Under the pieces are notes generated by a model. It searched no databases and was not told where the DNA came from. It saw only the letters and a list, made by a program, of their open reading frames with translations. Below are positions 1 to 8,640 of a DNA stretch of 35,176 bases, piece by piece. The stretch comes from Anaerolineae bacterium (GTDB lineage: Bacteria; Chloroflexota; Anaerolineae; Aggregatilineales; Phototrophicaceae): the NCBI GenBank assembly GCA_013360465.1, contig JABWBO010000063.1, positions 1 through 35,176 on the forward strand. Direction: 5' to 3'. The position numbers were made by a program, and so were the translations under genes. How positions within the stretch are numbered: position 1 is the stretch's first letter; each line of letters opens with the position of its first letter.

Positions 1-93
1 CTCGACTACCAAACCCCCGCATCCGTCTATTTCAAGAAAGGAGAGCGACCCACTGATAAAAACGTCATTTTGCTGTCTTGACAATGGGGTACA
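1..93 (+). mobile_element. 3' end of an IS with an integrase-core (IS3/IS481-like) transposase, plus probable right terminal repeat
   Basis: Frame 1 is open from the window edge to a TGA at 79-81 and encodes 26 residues beginning LDYQTPASVYFKKG. The L-x-Y-x-TP-x-x-VY pattern is the usual last conserved piece of DDE integrase-core transposases of the IS3 and IS481 families, so this should be a transposase C-terminus. The stop sits inside a segment, about 74-93, that ends GGGGTACA. Read inward this begins TGTACCCC, a plausible TG..CA-type terminal inverted repeat. Immediately afterwards a WD40 reading frame resumes in mid-repeat, which fits an IS insertion into a WD40 gene. The left end of the IS and the other WD40 half lie outside the window. 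The exact family and terminus are inferred from one short end only. Confidence 0.45.
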
Positions 94-426
94 CCTTACA
101 CTGATGCTGTATGGAGCATCTCAATTACACCGGACGGCTCACATTTAGTAACCGCATCATCTGATAACTCATTGATATTGTGGGATCTGAATTCAGGTCG
201 CCCTCTCCGCAGGTTTATCGGTCACCAAGCTCTTGTTACCTCTGTAGCGATTGATTCGACAGGTACAGTGGCGATATCTGCATCGGGAGATAGCACACTT
301 ATTGTATGGCAACTTGAGCCATACCCTGGCGGTTTATATCCTTGGGTAACTCAGAACCGCTATCGACCTGATTTCACTTGTGAGCAACGACAGACATATC
401 AGATTGAACCGTTTTGCTCAGAGTGA
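94..426 (+). pseudogene. WD40-repeat protein, C-terminal fragment cut off by the IS
   Basis: The open frame from about 94 to the TGA at 424-426 reads as two WD40 blades. The first contains AVWSISITPDGSHLVTASSD and ends SLILWDL. The second contains GHQALVTSVAIDSTG and ends TLIVWQL. Spacing of the GH, D and WD-type positions is normal for the family. About 36 non-WD residues follow. There is no start codon with a ribosome binding site at the junction, and the frame enters straight from the presumed IS end, so this is the tail of a larger beta-propeller protein. WD40 proteins with many repeats are common in Anaerolineae. I infer that the fragment is no longer expressed as a functional protein. 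Confidence 0.6.
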
Positions 427-676
427 TTGGTCGGAAAATACTCGTGTTCAATCTGTAAATCATTTAGAAGCACTGATGAAAACACATTTACCCGTGCCAT
501 AACGAACCATCTTACATGCATTCCTAATGGGGCAAACTCTTCTTGTGATAGATTTTCGTTCCCTCGCACAACCGCCGGCGCGGCGATTCTACAGCGCGTG
601 ACCCCTTCCTATCAAACACCGGCAGGCAGTACGCTGCCCCCATCCCTTCGGGACGTGACCACCGAACTACCTGCCT

Positions 677-734
677 AAAAAGCCGACCCAAAGATCAACC
701 AACACGAAGCTGACCCATTTGGGTCGGCTTTTTT
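677..734. terminator. Bidirectional rho-independent terminator
   Basis: The arms at 677-692 and 718-733 are perfect 16-bp inverted repeats with core AGCCGACCCAAA/TTTGGGTCGGCT, separated by 25 nt. A run of six T follows on the plus strand (729-734). The left arm begins with five A, which gives a T run on the minus strand. It marks the left border of the element-like region and would insulate the sigma-like gene from the WD40/IS remnants. Confidence 0.8.
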
Positions 735-769
735 GTTTGACAGGCTCCTTCCCTGCGCTGTTTCGCGTG

Positions 770-789
770 GGTGAGCGGTTGCGCTCACC
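770..789. repeat. Perfect 8-bp hairpin upstream of the sigma-like gene
   Basis: GGTGAGCG, loop GTTG, then CGCTCACC form a perfect hairpin about 40 bp before the gene start at 828. It could be an operator or an mRNA 5' structure. No promoter hexamers are clear around it. Confidence 0.5.
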
Positions 790-827
790 TGCGCTGGCAG
801 TTCCAGCATGTGTGGGGAGTTGTCATG

Positions 828-1706
828 ATGTCTGACTTGAAGAATTCGTTTGATATTCGTCCGTATCCCCGTGTTGCCCACTATGCCACCGGATGGGCGG
901 GATGCCGCACGTTCGATGAGATTTACGCCGATCTCACACCTAACCTCAATCGCTTGCTGCGCTACTACGGTAATGCGGACATCGACATTCCCGATTTGGT
1001 CGCCCATGCCTTTATGCGGCTGTGGATGGAGTTGAGCGCCGATACGACCCTATTGGCAGGTGTGGACAAGGGCGGTGCGCTGAAACTGCTCTTGAACCGC
1101 ACCAATCCACAAATCTTTCGCAAGGTCTATCGCCACGAGGTTTACCTCGATGATCTTGCCACACGCAGTGGCGACCCGGATGAGTTCGTCATCGATGGAT
1201 TCGATCACGGTCACAGCAGCGGCTACGCTGAGTATGCGGAAGCCATTGATCTCCGGCTCGACATCGAGCGTGCAATTGGTGAGACTGCCGAGAAGTACAT
1301 TGACAGCTTGCCTCACCTCGCCGCACTTTACTACATCACGACCGAAGTTGGACCGGATGACGCTGCCGCGATTGCAGGCAAAGGCGGCACGAAGAAATGC
1401 TGGTGGCTGACGAGCGTCGTCAAGCCAATGCGAAGCGAGCTTTGTGAGAAACTGGAGTTGTTCGCACCGACCAAAGAGACTTGGCAAGATCGCTATCGTG
1501 CCGGAATTGAAGCGCCGCTGCTGCGCCTAGTTGATCGCTACGACGCGGAAGGCAATCTGCGGATGGTAGCGACCCTTCAAAGCATGGCGGCTTACGAGAG
1601 CTGCAAAAAGCTGATGCAGCGTCTTCAACTCCCCAAAAGTCATGTCCAGTATTTGCGGTTGGTCGGGCATCGTGAATTGAACAAGATATATCGCTGTGCA
1701 GCTTAA
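828..1706 (+). CDS. Sigma-70-like (ECF-type) regulator, about 292 aa
   Basis: The likely start is ATG 828 (MSDLKNSFDIRPYP), 8 nt after GGGGAG at 814-819; ATG 825 is possible, and the longer open frame back to 771 lacks a ribosome binding site. The segment with IDIPDLVAHAFMRLWMEL, near residues 50-70, resembles sigma-70 region 2 (D-L-V-x-x-A-F-x-R-L-W). A later segment, from about residue 150, ends with IAGKGGTKKCWWLTSVVKPM and resembles a region 4 helix-turn-helix with substitutions. About 80 further residues follow that are not typical of ECF factors. The gene is followed by its own terminator, so it is monocistronic. It may direct RNA polymerase to element promoters, but this is inference. 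Alternatively it is a sigma-derived DNA-binding protein that no longer binds core polymerase. Confidence 0.5.
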   Translation: MSDLKNSFDIRPYPRVAHYATGWAGCRTFDEIYADLTPNLNRLLRYYGNADIDIPDLVAHAFMRLWMELSADTTLLAGVDKGGALKLLLNRTNPQIFRKVYRHEVYLDDLATRSGDPDEFVIDGFDHGHSSGYAEYAEAIDLRLDIERAIGETAEKYIDSLPHLAALYYITTEVGPDDAAAIAGKGGTKKCWWLTSVVKPMRSELCEKLELFAPTKETWQDRYRAGIEAPLLRLVDRYDAEGNLRMVATLQSMAAYESCKKLMQRLQLPKSHVQYLRLVGHRELNKIYRCAA

Positions 1707-1717
1707 CAACTTCGTCT

Positions 1718-1750
1718 TGGCTGGGACGTTAAACCAGCCAGCTTTTATTT
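1718..1750 (+). terminator. Rho-independent terminator after the sigma-like gene
   Basis: TGGCTGG (1718-1724) and CCAGCCA (1734-1740) form a 7-bp stem with a 9-nt loop, followed by the T-rich run TTTTATTTT (1743-1751). It lies 12 bp after the stop codon. Confidence 0.75.
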
Positions 1751-1789
1751 TGCGATACCAGCCAAATTGATTGCACAACTCATCTTCAC

Positions 1790-1818
1790 TAAACTGCACT
1801 GTATGCACGAGTTATAAT
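1790..1818 (+). promoter_or_regulatory. Probable sigma-70 promoter of the defence operon
   Basis: A perfect TATAAT lies at 1813-1818, 56 bp before the helicase ATG. The hexamer at a 17-bp spacing is TAAACT (1790-1795), a weak -35. It is the only good promoter-like site between the terminator at 1750 and the helicase, so it is the likely start of the transcript for 1875-15432. Confidence 0.5.
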
Positions 1819-1874
1819 CAAGTGAAAAGATGGCTAAGTATCTGCATCTCACCTATCGAATCTATTGAGACATT

Positions 1875-4800
1875 ATGGCAACCCTTGAACAACTGAGACA
1901 GGGTACACAGATTCGCGGCATTTTGCCGGAACAAATCGTCACCTTAATTGCCGTGCAACCGCATGGCGCAAATGCTGTCGAGGTCGTGTTTCGCCATTCA
2001 GATGGTACCCTCGGTCAACAGTTGTTATTCCGCGAGAACGAGGCGCAACTTGAACTCATTGAAGCCGAGCGCTTGTGGGCGTTTGATGTCGATGGTGCGC
2101 TGCTTCGCCTTGTCTCTGAAGCCTATCGCATCCACCTAGCCCACCTGTTTGATCCTGTGCTTGCGGTACACACCTCCTTGATTGATCCCCTGCCCCATCA
2201 GATCACCGCTGTGTACGACGAGATGCTGACCCGTCAACCGCTGCGCTACCTGCTGGCAGATGATCCTGGTGCAGGCAAGACGATTATGGCAGGGCTGCTG
2301 ATCCGCGAACTGGTTGTGCGTGGGGATGTGCGCCGCTGCCTGATTTGCGCGCCCGGCAGCTTGACTGAGCAATGGCAGGATGAGATGTGGGCGAAATTCC
2401 AACTGGATTTCACCATCCTCACCCGCGAGATGGTCGAAACAGCACGCAGTGGCAATCCCTTTGCAGAACAGGACTTAATCATTGTCCGGCTTGACCAAGT
2501 GAGCCGCAGCGATGAACTTCAGGCACGCTTGCAGCAGACGGATTGGGATTTGGTGGTCTGCGACGAAGCCCACAAAATGTCCGCGTCATTTTTTGGTGGC
2601 GATCTCAAAGAGACGAAGCGCTACCGGTTGGGCAAGCTGCTGGGGGACATCACCCGTCATTTCCTGTTGATGACGGCGACGCCCCACAATGGCAAAGAAG
2701 AAGATTTCCAGCTTTTTCTGGCACTGCTTGATGCCGACCGTTTCGAGGGGCGTTTCCGCGATGGTGTGCATCGGGTCGATGTCTCTGACCTGATGCGGCG
2801 CATGGTGAAGGAGAAACTGCTCAAGTTCGACGGCAAGCCACTGTTTCCCGAACGCAGAGCGTACACCGTCAACTATCAGCTTTCGACGGAGGAAAGCACG
2901 CTCTACGATGCCGTCACCGAATATGTCCGTCAGGAGTTCAATCGTGCCGATCAGTTTGAAAATGATGGACGGAAAGGCACGGTTGGTTTTGCGCTGACCA
3001 TCCTACAGCGCCGCTTGGCTTCATCCCCGGAAGCGATCTATGTGTCACTGAAGCGCCGCCGCGAGCGGTTGGAAAAGCGGCTCAAAGAGGCGCAGCGCGA
3101 ACGTGCGCTGACTTTGCAGGATGAGGGCATGACCTTCAACGAGGAAGATTGGGACGACTTCGACGATGCCCCCGACGCGGAAAGCGAACGGATCGAGTCG
3201 GAATTGGTGGACAGCGCCACCGCCGCCCGTACCGTTGTGGAACTGGAAGCCGAAATTGTGAGCTTGCGTGCGTTGGAATCGTTGGCGCTAAAACTGCGCC
3301 GCAGCGGTACAGATCGCAAATGGATGGAACTACTGCGTCTGCTGCAAGACACGCCAGAGATGCACGATCCCGTGCGCGGGCAGCGTAAGCTCGTCATCTT
3401 CACTGAACACCGCGACACACTCAGTTATCTTGAGGAACGCCTCAAAACGCTCGTTGGGCGTACTGAGCCGATTGTGTGCATTCACGGCGGGATGGGGAGA
3501 GATGCGCGCCGCACGGTTGAAGACCAGTTTCGCAACAACCCGGATGTGTTCATCCTGTTGGCAACTGATGCGGCGGGTGAGGGTATCAACCTTCAGCGGG
3601 CGCACCTGATGGTCAATTACGACCTGCCGTGGAATCCCAACCGACTGGAACAGCGTTTCGGGCGGATTCACCGCATCGGACAGACGGAAGTCTGCCATCT
3701 GTGGAATCTCGTGGCGGGTGAAACACGCGAAGGCGCAGTTTATCAACGCTTGCTCAAGAAGCTGGAAGCGGAGCGCAGCGCCCTCGATGGGCAGGTGTTC
3801 GATGTGTTGGGCGAGTTGTTTCAGGACACGTCTCTGCGTAAGCTGTTGGTTGAAGCCGTGCGATACGGTGATGATCCCGATGTTCGCGCCCGCTTGGAAC
3901 ACGCGGTTGATAATGCACTTGACCGTGACCGCGTGCGTGACCTGCTTGAGCGCGGGTCATTGGCGCAAACGAGTATGGACACGACGCAAATTATGCGTAT
4001 CCGCGAGGATATGGAACGTGCCTCCGCCCGACGTTTGCAGCCGCACTATATCAAAGCATTTTTCCTGCAAGCCTTTGCGTTTCTGGGCGGCACGCTTTAT
4101 GAGCGCGAAAGCGGACGCTATACGATCAACAACGTCCCGGCGGTCATTCGGAATTGGGCGAAAGATCGCGGCTTAGGCGCAATCTCGACTAAATATGAGC
4201 GCATCTGTTTCGAGAAATCGCTGATTCACCTCTCGGATAAGCTCCCGGCGACGTTCGTCTGCCCCGGTCATTCGCTGCTGGATGCAACGATTGGGTTAAT
4301 GCTGGAGCGTGAACGCGAAACCCTCAAACGCGGTGGCATCTTGATTGACGAAACCGATCCCGGACGTGAACCGCGTGTGCTGTTCTATCTCGATCAGGCG
4401 ATCCAAGACTCGATCCCCGCCAAGAGCGGCGAACGCCGCGTGATTTCGCGCGAGGTGCATTTTGTAGAGATTGACAGCATGGGAACGGTACGCGAGGCGG
4501 GCGGCGCACCGTATCTCGATTACCGACCGGCTGATGCTGACGAAATTGCTCAGTTGAATGAGCTACTTGAGGAAGAGTGGCTGAGGGGCGAAAACCTCGA
4601 AAAGCGTGCCACCGCGTATGCAGTCGAAAATCTTGTTCCACGTCATTTAGAGCGCGTGCGCCAGCGCCGCATTGAACTCATCGACAAGACTGAAGCGGCG
4701 GTGCAAGAACGGCTGACCAAAGAAATCAACTATTGGGACTTACGCGCCGCCGAACTGCGGGCAGCGGAACAAGCGGGTCGGATCAACGCCCGCTTGAACA

Positions 4801-5351
4801 GCCAGCGCGCCCAAGAACGGGCGGATCGGCTAGCGGAGCGCCTGAAACAGCGTAAGGCACAGCTCGCGCAGGAGCGCCAGATTAGCGCTGCGCCGCCTAT
4901 TGTCGTTGGTGGCGCATTGATCATCCCCATCGGCTTACTGCTGGGTGAGAACACGCCGCCGGAAATTCTTGACCGCCGCATCACCGAACAGATCGCCATG
5001 CGTGCCGTGATGGACGCGGAAATTGCCCTGAATAACCATCCCCGCGATGTGAGCGCCCAGAACCTCGGCTATGACATTGAAAGCCGCGATGGGCAGACTG
5101 GACGGCTGCGATTCATCGAGGTCAAGGGACGACGTGTCGGTGCAGAGACGGTCACACTCACTTATAATGAACTATATCGAGCGTTGAACAGCCCTGAAGG
5201 CTTCATTCTAGCGCTGGTGGAAGTCGAGCGTGCGAACGCCCGACCGCCGCGTTATGTGCGGAATTATCCATTCCGCGAACCCGACCCGCTGGCATCTAGT
5301 GTCAACTTTGATTTAAAAGAACTGCTCTCCCGAAGCGAGGAAACGTATTGA
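1875..5351 (+). CDS. SNF2-family DEAH helicase/translocase with C-terminal DUF3883 domain
   Basis: A 1158-aa superfamily 2 helicase of the RapA/HepA (COG0553) branch. Visible motifs in order: I, DDPGAGKT (129-136); II, DEAH (230-233); III, TATPHNG (267-273); V, ATDAAGEGINLQ (about 563-574); VI, QRFGRIHRIGQ (about 592-602). A charged linker of about 70 residues (about 390-460) splits the two RecA lobes, and a long Glu/Arg-rich coiled-coil-like region (about 900-1010) follows. The last part (about 1040-1125), with GYDIES and RFIEVKGR, is DUF3883, which resembles a PD-(D/E)xK nuclease fold. The gene probably translocates on phage DNA and could hand it to a nuclease. ATG 1875 is the first start after the TATAAT box; its ribosome binding site is weak. 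The stop overlaps the next start by one base (TGATG). DrmD of DISARM is a similar helicase, but the other DISARM genes are absent. Confidence 0.9.
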   Translation: MATLEQLRQGTQIRGILPEQIVTLIAVQPHGANAVEVVFRHSDGTLGQQLLFRENEAQLELIEAERLWAFDVDGALLRLVSEAYRIHLAHLFDPVLAVHTSLIDPLPHQITAVYDEMLTRQPLRYLLADDPGAGKTIMAGLLIRELVVRGDVRRCLICAPGSLTEQWQDEMWAKFQLDFTILTREMVETARSGNPFAEQDLIIVRLDQVSRSDELQARLQQTDWDLVVCDEAHKMSASFFGGDLKETKRYRLGKLLGDITRHFLLMTATPHNGKEEDFQLFLALLDADRFEGRFRDGVHRVDVSDLMRRMVKEKLLKFDGKPLFPERRAYTVNYQLSTEESTLYDAVTEYVRQEFNRADQFENDGRKGTVGFALTILQRRLASSPEAIYVSLKRRRERLEKRLKEAQRERALTLQDEGMTFNEEDWDDFDDAPDAESERIESELVDSATAARTVVELEAEIVSLRALESLALKLRRSGTDRKWMELLRLLQDTPEMHDPVRGQRKLVIFTEHRDTLSYLEERLKTLVGRTEPIVCIHGGMGRDARRTVEDQFRNNPDVFILLATDAAGEGINLQRAHLMVNYDLPWNPNRLEQRFGRIHRIGQTEVCHLWNLVAGETREGAVYQRLLKKLEAERSALDGQVFDVLGELFQDTSLRKLLVEAVRYGDDPDVRARLEHAVDNALDRDRVRDLLERGSLAQTSMDTTQIMRIREDMERASARRLQPHYIKAFFLQAFAFLGGTLYERESGRYTINNVPAVIRNWAKDRGLGAISTKYERICFEKSLIHLSDKLPATFVCPGHSLLDATIGLMLERERETLKRGGILIDETDPGREPRVLFYLDQAIQDSIPAKSGERRVISREVHFVEIDSMGTVREAGGAPYLDYRPADADEIAQLNELLEEEWLRGENLEKRATAYAVENLVPRHLERVRQRRIELIDKTEAAVQERLTKEINYWDLRAAELRAAEQAGRINARLNSQRAQERADRLAERLKQRKAQLAQERQISAAPPIVVGGALIIPIGLLLGENTPPEILDRRITEQIAMRAVMDAEIALNNHPRDVSAQNLGYDIESRDGQTGRLRFIEVKGRRVGAETVTLTYNELYRALNSPEGFILALVEVERANARPPRYVRNYPFREPDPLASSVNFDLKELLSRSEETY

Positions 5352-5734
5352 TGTCTGAGAATCGTTTTGGTGACAAAGACACAATAGAGTATTTTTTGGT
5401 TTATAGTGCCTTAATTCAAGCGGCGCGGCTGCGAGGCACAGTCACCTATCAGGAATTGGCTCTGTTAACCGGACTGCCTTTGAGAGGTAATCATATGAGT
5501 GGCAGTTTGGGCTGGGTGCTTGGCACCATTTCCGAAAACGAAGTAAGTCAGAATCGTCCCATGCTCAGTGCGCTTTGTATCACCGTAAATGGAAAACCGG
5601 GAACGAGTTTTTTACCGTTCGCCCGTAAACTTGGACTTCTGGACAGCGACGATCCTGAGCGGGAACAAACTTTCTGGGAAAACCAGTGCAAAGCATGTTA
5701 TCAAGTCTGGCAACAACAATTCCCCAAGAAATAA
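5351..5734 (+). CDS. Small conserved protein of the helicase-methylase cluster, unknown function
   Basis: The protein has 127 aa, starting at ATG 5351, which shares its A with the helicase stop codon; this implies translational coupling. The TTG at 5348 is an alternative in the same frame. The first half (VTYQELALLTGLPLRG) has the look of a small helix-turn-helix or alkyltransferase-like fold. The second half contains RPMLSALCITVNGKPGTSFL and FARKLGLL. I recall similar small proteins of this pattern (a TY/PY-x-E-L-A start, then 'RPLLSALVV...G.PG.GF') beside restriction-modification and helicase genes, but no function is known to me. It has no catalytic motif, signal peptide or membrane segment. 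Being locked between helicase and methylase, it is likely an adaptor or regulator of the complex. Confidence 0.7.
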   Translation: MSENRFGDKDTIEYFLVYSALIQAARLRGTVTYQELALLTGLPLRGNHMSGSLGWVLGTISENEVSQNRPMLSALCITVNGKPGTSFLPFARKLGLLDSDDPEREQTFWENQCKACYQVWQQQFPKK

Positions 5735-5743
5735 GGAAGATTC

Positions 5744-8632
5744 ATGACCTACCGCAAAAAACTGATCGAAGTGGCGTTGCCGCTCGAAGCCATCAACGTT
5801 GCCAGCGCCCGCGAAAAATCTATCCGGCACGGACACCCCTCAACGCTGCATCTGTGGTGGGCGCGCCGACCGCTCGCCGCTGCCCGTGCTGTGATCTTCA
5901 CCTCACTGGTCGATGATCCCGATTCGCCTGATGCGCTGCCCGCTTTTGTGGAAGCCTGTAAGCAACTTCCGAAAGGCGCGAACGCCGCCGTCGAAGACAC
6001 GCCCCGGATGCGCCTGTTCGACTTCATCGAGCGCTTGGTGACGTGGGAAGCGACAACCGACGAAGCGATCCTCACCACTGCCCGCGAACTGATTATGATC
6101 GCCACCGAAGGCAACCCGCCACCGCTGCTCGATCCGTTCGCCGGGGGTGGCAGCATCCCGTTGGAGGCGCAGCGTCTCGGATTGGAGGCACACGCCAGCG
6201 ACTTGAACCCCGTCGCGGTGATGATCAACAAGGCGCAGATTGAAATCCCGCCGCGTTTTGCCAACATGCCGCCGATCAATCCCGATGCCCGTGCCGCCAT
6301 GTTCGGCGAAAATGCGAAATCGGATGCGGAATGGCGTAGTGCTGCCGGACTCGCTGCCGATGTGCGTTATTACGGCGCATGGATGCGCGAAAAGGCTTGG
6401 GAGAAGATCGGACACCTATACCCGACGCATAATGGTGAAACTGTTATAGCGTGGATTTGGGCACGGATGGTGAAGAGTCCGAACCCGGCAGTTAACGCCT
6501 ATGTCCCACTTGTCCGCTCCTTTGAACTGAACAAAAAGAAGGGGAGACGTGCATGGGTCGAACCAACAATTGATTTACTCAAGGACGATAATACAACTCA
6601 CGATATAAAATTTGTTGTTCGGCGCGAGGAAGATGGTTTCCCAACGAACTTTATAGAAACCACGATGAATCGGCAAGGGGCCCAATGCCTTATTTCAGGC
6701 GTACCAATCACTTGGGATTACATACGCGCACAGGGAAAAGCAAAAGCAATTCGCGCAAGATTAATTGCGATTGTTACTGAGGGTGCCAATGGGAGAAACT
6801 ATCACTCTTCCACAGACAGTCAGGAAAAACTAGCCAATTCGGCAAGACCAGACTGGAGACCGTCAGGCGAAATTCCCTATAACCAAAGTAATCCCGGACA
6901 AACGAATACAGTGCGTTACGGATTAGATGATTGGGGGGACCTTTTTACTGAGAGACAGGCTCTTGCGCTTGATACATTCAGTAGCTTGGTTCTTGAAGCC
7001 CGAGAACAAATCTATTCCGATGCGATCAAAGCAGGTTTCTCTGAACTTGGGCAAGGAATAACAAATGGTGGGAATGGCGCGAAGGCATATGCAGAAGCAG
7101 TTAGTGTATTTCTTGCCTTTGCGATTGATAAGAGCGCCAATCTATGGTCATCTGTAACAAGTTGGATGAATGATCGAGGTGCTTTTCGGGAGACATTCGC
7201 ACGACAAGCTCTTCCTATGGTATGGGATTTTGCAGAAGCTAATCCGTTTAGCGATTCTGGTGGGAATTTTTCTCTGTATATTGAGCGAATCAGTGATGCA
7301 ATAGAGTTCATTTATACAGGTGGTCAAGTCGGTCATGTAAAGCAGCAAGATGCGACAAAAATCCAGAGCAACTTAAATTACATGATTTCAACTGACCCAC
7401 CATATTACGACAATATCGGGTATGCGGATTTATCTGACTTCTTCTACGTTTGGCTTCGCCGAAGCATACGCGACTTGTACCCAGATATTTTTGGGACTTT
7501 GCTTGTACCAAAAGCCGCAGAGTTGATTGCGAATCCTTATCGATTTGGTGGCAATCGAAAAGCAGCAACAGAGTTCTTTGAAAATGGTCTCTATGCGACT
7601 TTTCTGGGGATGCGAAAGTATGTTGTCAACACATATCCAATAACTGTTTATTATGCGTTCAAGCAATCTGAGGAAGATCAGAATAGTAGTGAAAACTCAG
7701 CTGCTGTTGAACAAAGAGCATCTACTGGTTGGGAGACTCTTTTGTCAGGGCTGATTGGTGCTGGTTTCAGCATAAACGGAACGTGGCCAGTGAGAACTGA
7801 AGGTGCTGGCAGAATAATCTCACTCGGTACGAATGCCCTCGCCTCATCCATCGTTCTTGTGTGCCGTCCTCGTCCCGAAGATGCGCCCACTAGTAGCCGT
7901 CGCGCGTTTGTCGATGCCATGCGCCGTGAACTGCCCGCTGCGCTCAAGAATATGCAGTCCGGCAATATCGCCCCGGTTGATTTAGCGCAGGCATCCATCG
8001 GTCCCGGCATGGCGATCTACAGCCGCTATAGCAAAGTGCTAGAAGCGGACGGCTCACCTATGAGCATTCGTGCCGCGTTGGGGCTGATCAATCAGGAACT
8101 TGATGCCTATCTCGCGGAGCAGGACGGCGACATCGACGCCGATACGCGCTTCGCAGTCGCATGGTTCCAGCAGTTTGGCTTTAACGAAGGGGAGTTTGGT
8201 CTGGCAGACAATCTCGCCCGTGCCAAGAACACTAGCGTAGACGGCGTTTCGCGCGCAGGGATTGTCCAGTCCGGGCGTGGCAAGGTCAAACTGCTGCACT
8301 GGCGAGACTATGATCCCGGCTCATGGGATCCGCAGCAGGATAAGCGCCCGACGGTATGGGAAGCCACGCACCACCTGATCGAGCGGCTAAATACGCACGG
8401 CGAAACCGGATCGGCAGCGCTGATGACCAAAATGCCATCGGATATGGCGGCGGAAGCACGCACGCTGGCGTATCGGCTGTACAGTATTTGCGAGCGCAAA
8501 GGATGGGCAGAACACGCCCGAGATTACAACGCACTAGTGATCAGTTGGGCGGGCATCGGTGAAGAAGCCGCTCGGCTGAAGCAGGCACGGGAAGCTGGCG
8601 ACGCAACACAGCAGACTCGGTTGTTTGAGTAG
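5744..8632 (+). CDS. DUF1156-type DNA methyltransferase (N6-adenine or N4-cytosine)
   Basis: The protein has 962 aa and starts at ATG 5744, 5 nt after AAGGAA (5733-5738). The N-terminus (ALPLEAINVASAREKSIRHG, then LHLWWARRPLAAARAV) is the DUF1156 signature. DPFAGGGS at 130-137 is the SAM-binding motif I, and DPPYYDN at 551-557 is catalytic motif IV, so the enzyme should modify an exocyclic amino group of A or C. It would protect host DNA or mark it for the helicase and the DUF499 ATPase. The DNA between about 6430 and 7830 is clearly richer in A+T and in codons such as ATA, AGA and AAT than either flank. That central stretch includes the insert before motif IV, where the recognition domain would be, which suggests exchange by recombination. 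No restriction endonuclease gene is adjacent. Confidence 0.88.
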   Translation: MTYRKKLIEVALPLEAINVASAREKSIRHGHPSTLHLWWARRPLAAARAVIFTSLVDDPDSPDALPAFVEACKQLPKGANAAVEDTPRMRLFDFIERLVTWEATTDEAILTTARELIMIATEGNPPPLLDPFAGGGSIPLEAQRLGLEAHASDLNPVAVMINKAQIEIPPRFANMPPINPDARAAMFGENAKSDAEWRSAAGLAADVRYYGAWMREKAWEKIGHLYPTHNGETVIAWIWARMVKSPNPAVNAYVPLVRSFELNKKKGRRAWVEPTIDLLKDDNTTHDIKFVVRREEDGFPTNFIETTMNRQGAQCLISGVPITWDYIRAQGKAKAIRARLIAIVTEGANGRNYHSSTDSQEKLANSARPDWRPSGEIPYNQSNPGQTNTVRYGLDDWGDLFTERQALALDTFSSLVLEAREQIYSDAIKAGFSELGQGITNGGNGAKAYAEAVSVFLAFAIDKSANLWSSVTSWMNDRGAFRETFARQALPMVWDFAEANPFSDSGGNFSLYIERISDAIEFIYTGGQVGHVKQQDATKIQSNLNYMISTDPPYYDNIGYADLSDFFYVWLRRSIRDLYPDIFGTLLVPKAAELIANPYRFGGNRKAATEFFENGLYATFLGMRKYVVNTYPITVYYAFKQSEEDQNSSENSAAVEQRASTGWETLLSGLIGAGFSINGTWPVRTEGAGRIISLGTNALASSIVLVCRPRPEDAPTSSRRAFVDAMRRELPAALKNMQSGNIAPVDLAQASIGPGMAIYSRYSKVLEADGSPMSIRAALGLINQELDAYLAEQDGDIDADTRFAVAWFQQFGFNEGEFGLADNLARAKNTSVDGVSRAGIVQSGRGKVKLLHWRDYDPGSWDPQQDKRPTVWEATHHLIERLNTHGETGSAALMTKMPSDMAAEARTLAYRLYSICERKGWAEHARDYNALVISWAGIGEEAARLKQAREAGDATQQTRLFE

Positions 8633-8640
8633 GAATACCT

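Larger units (their letters stand above)
427..827. other. Intergenic stretch without a convincing gene
   Basis: An open frame from 427 to 678 simply continues the WD40 frame after its stop. It has no ribosome binding site, and its composition (Ser, Thr, Pro, Cys) does not look like a protein family. The stretch holds a perfect 16-bp inverted repeat that acts as a terminator (677-733), an 8-bp hairpin (770-789), and a direct repeat CCTGCGCTG at 752-760 and 789-797 on either side of that hairpin. Confidence 0.6.

Noticed and set aside
427-678. 83-aa open frame after the WD40 fragment
   Set aside because: It begins at a TTG right behind the stop, has no ribosome binding site and no protein-like composition.
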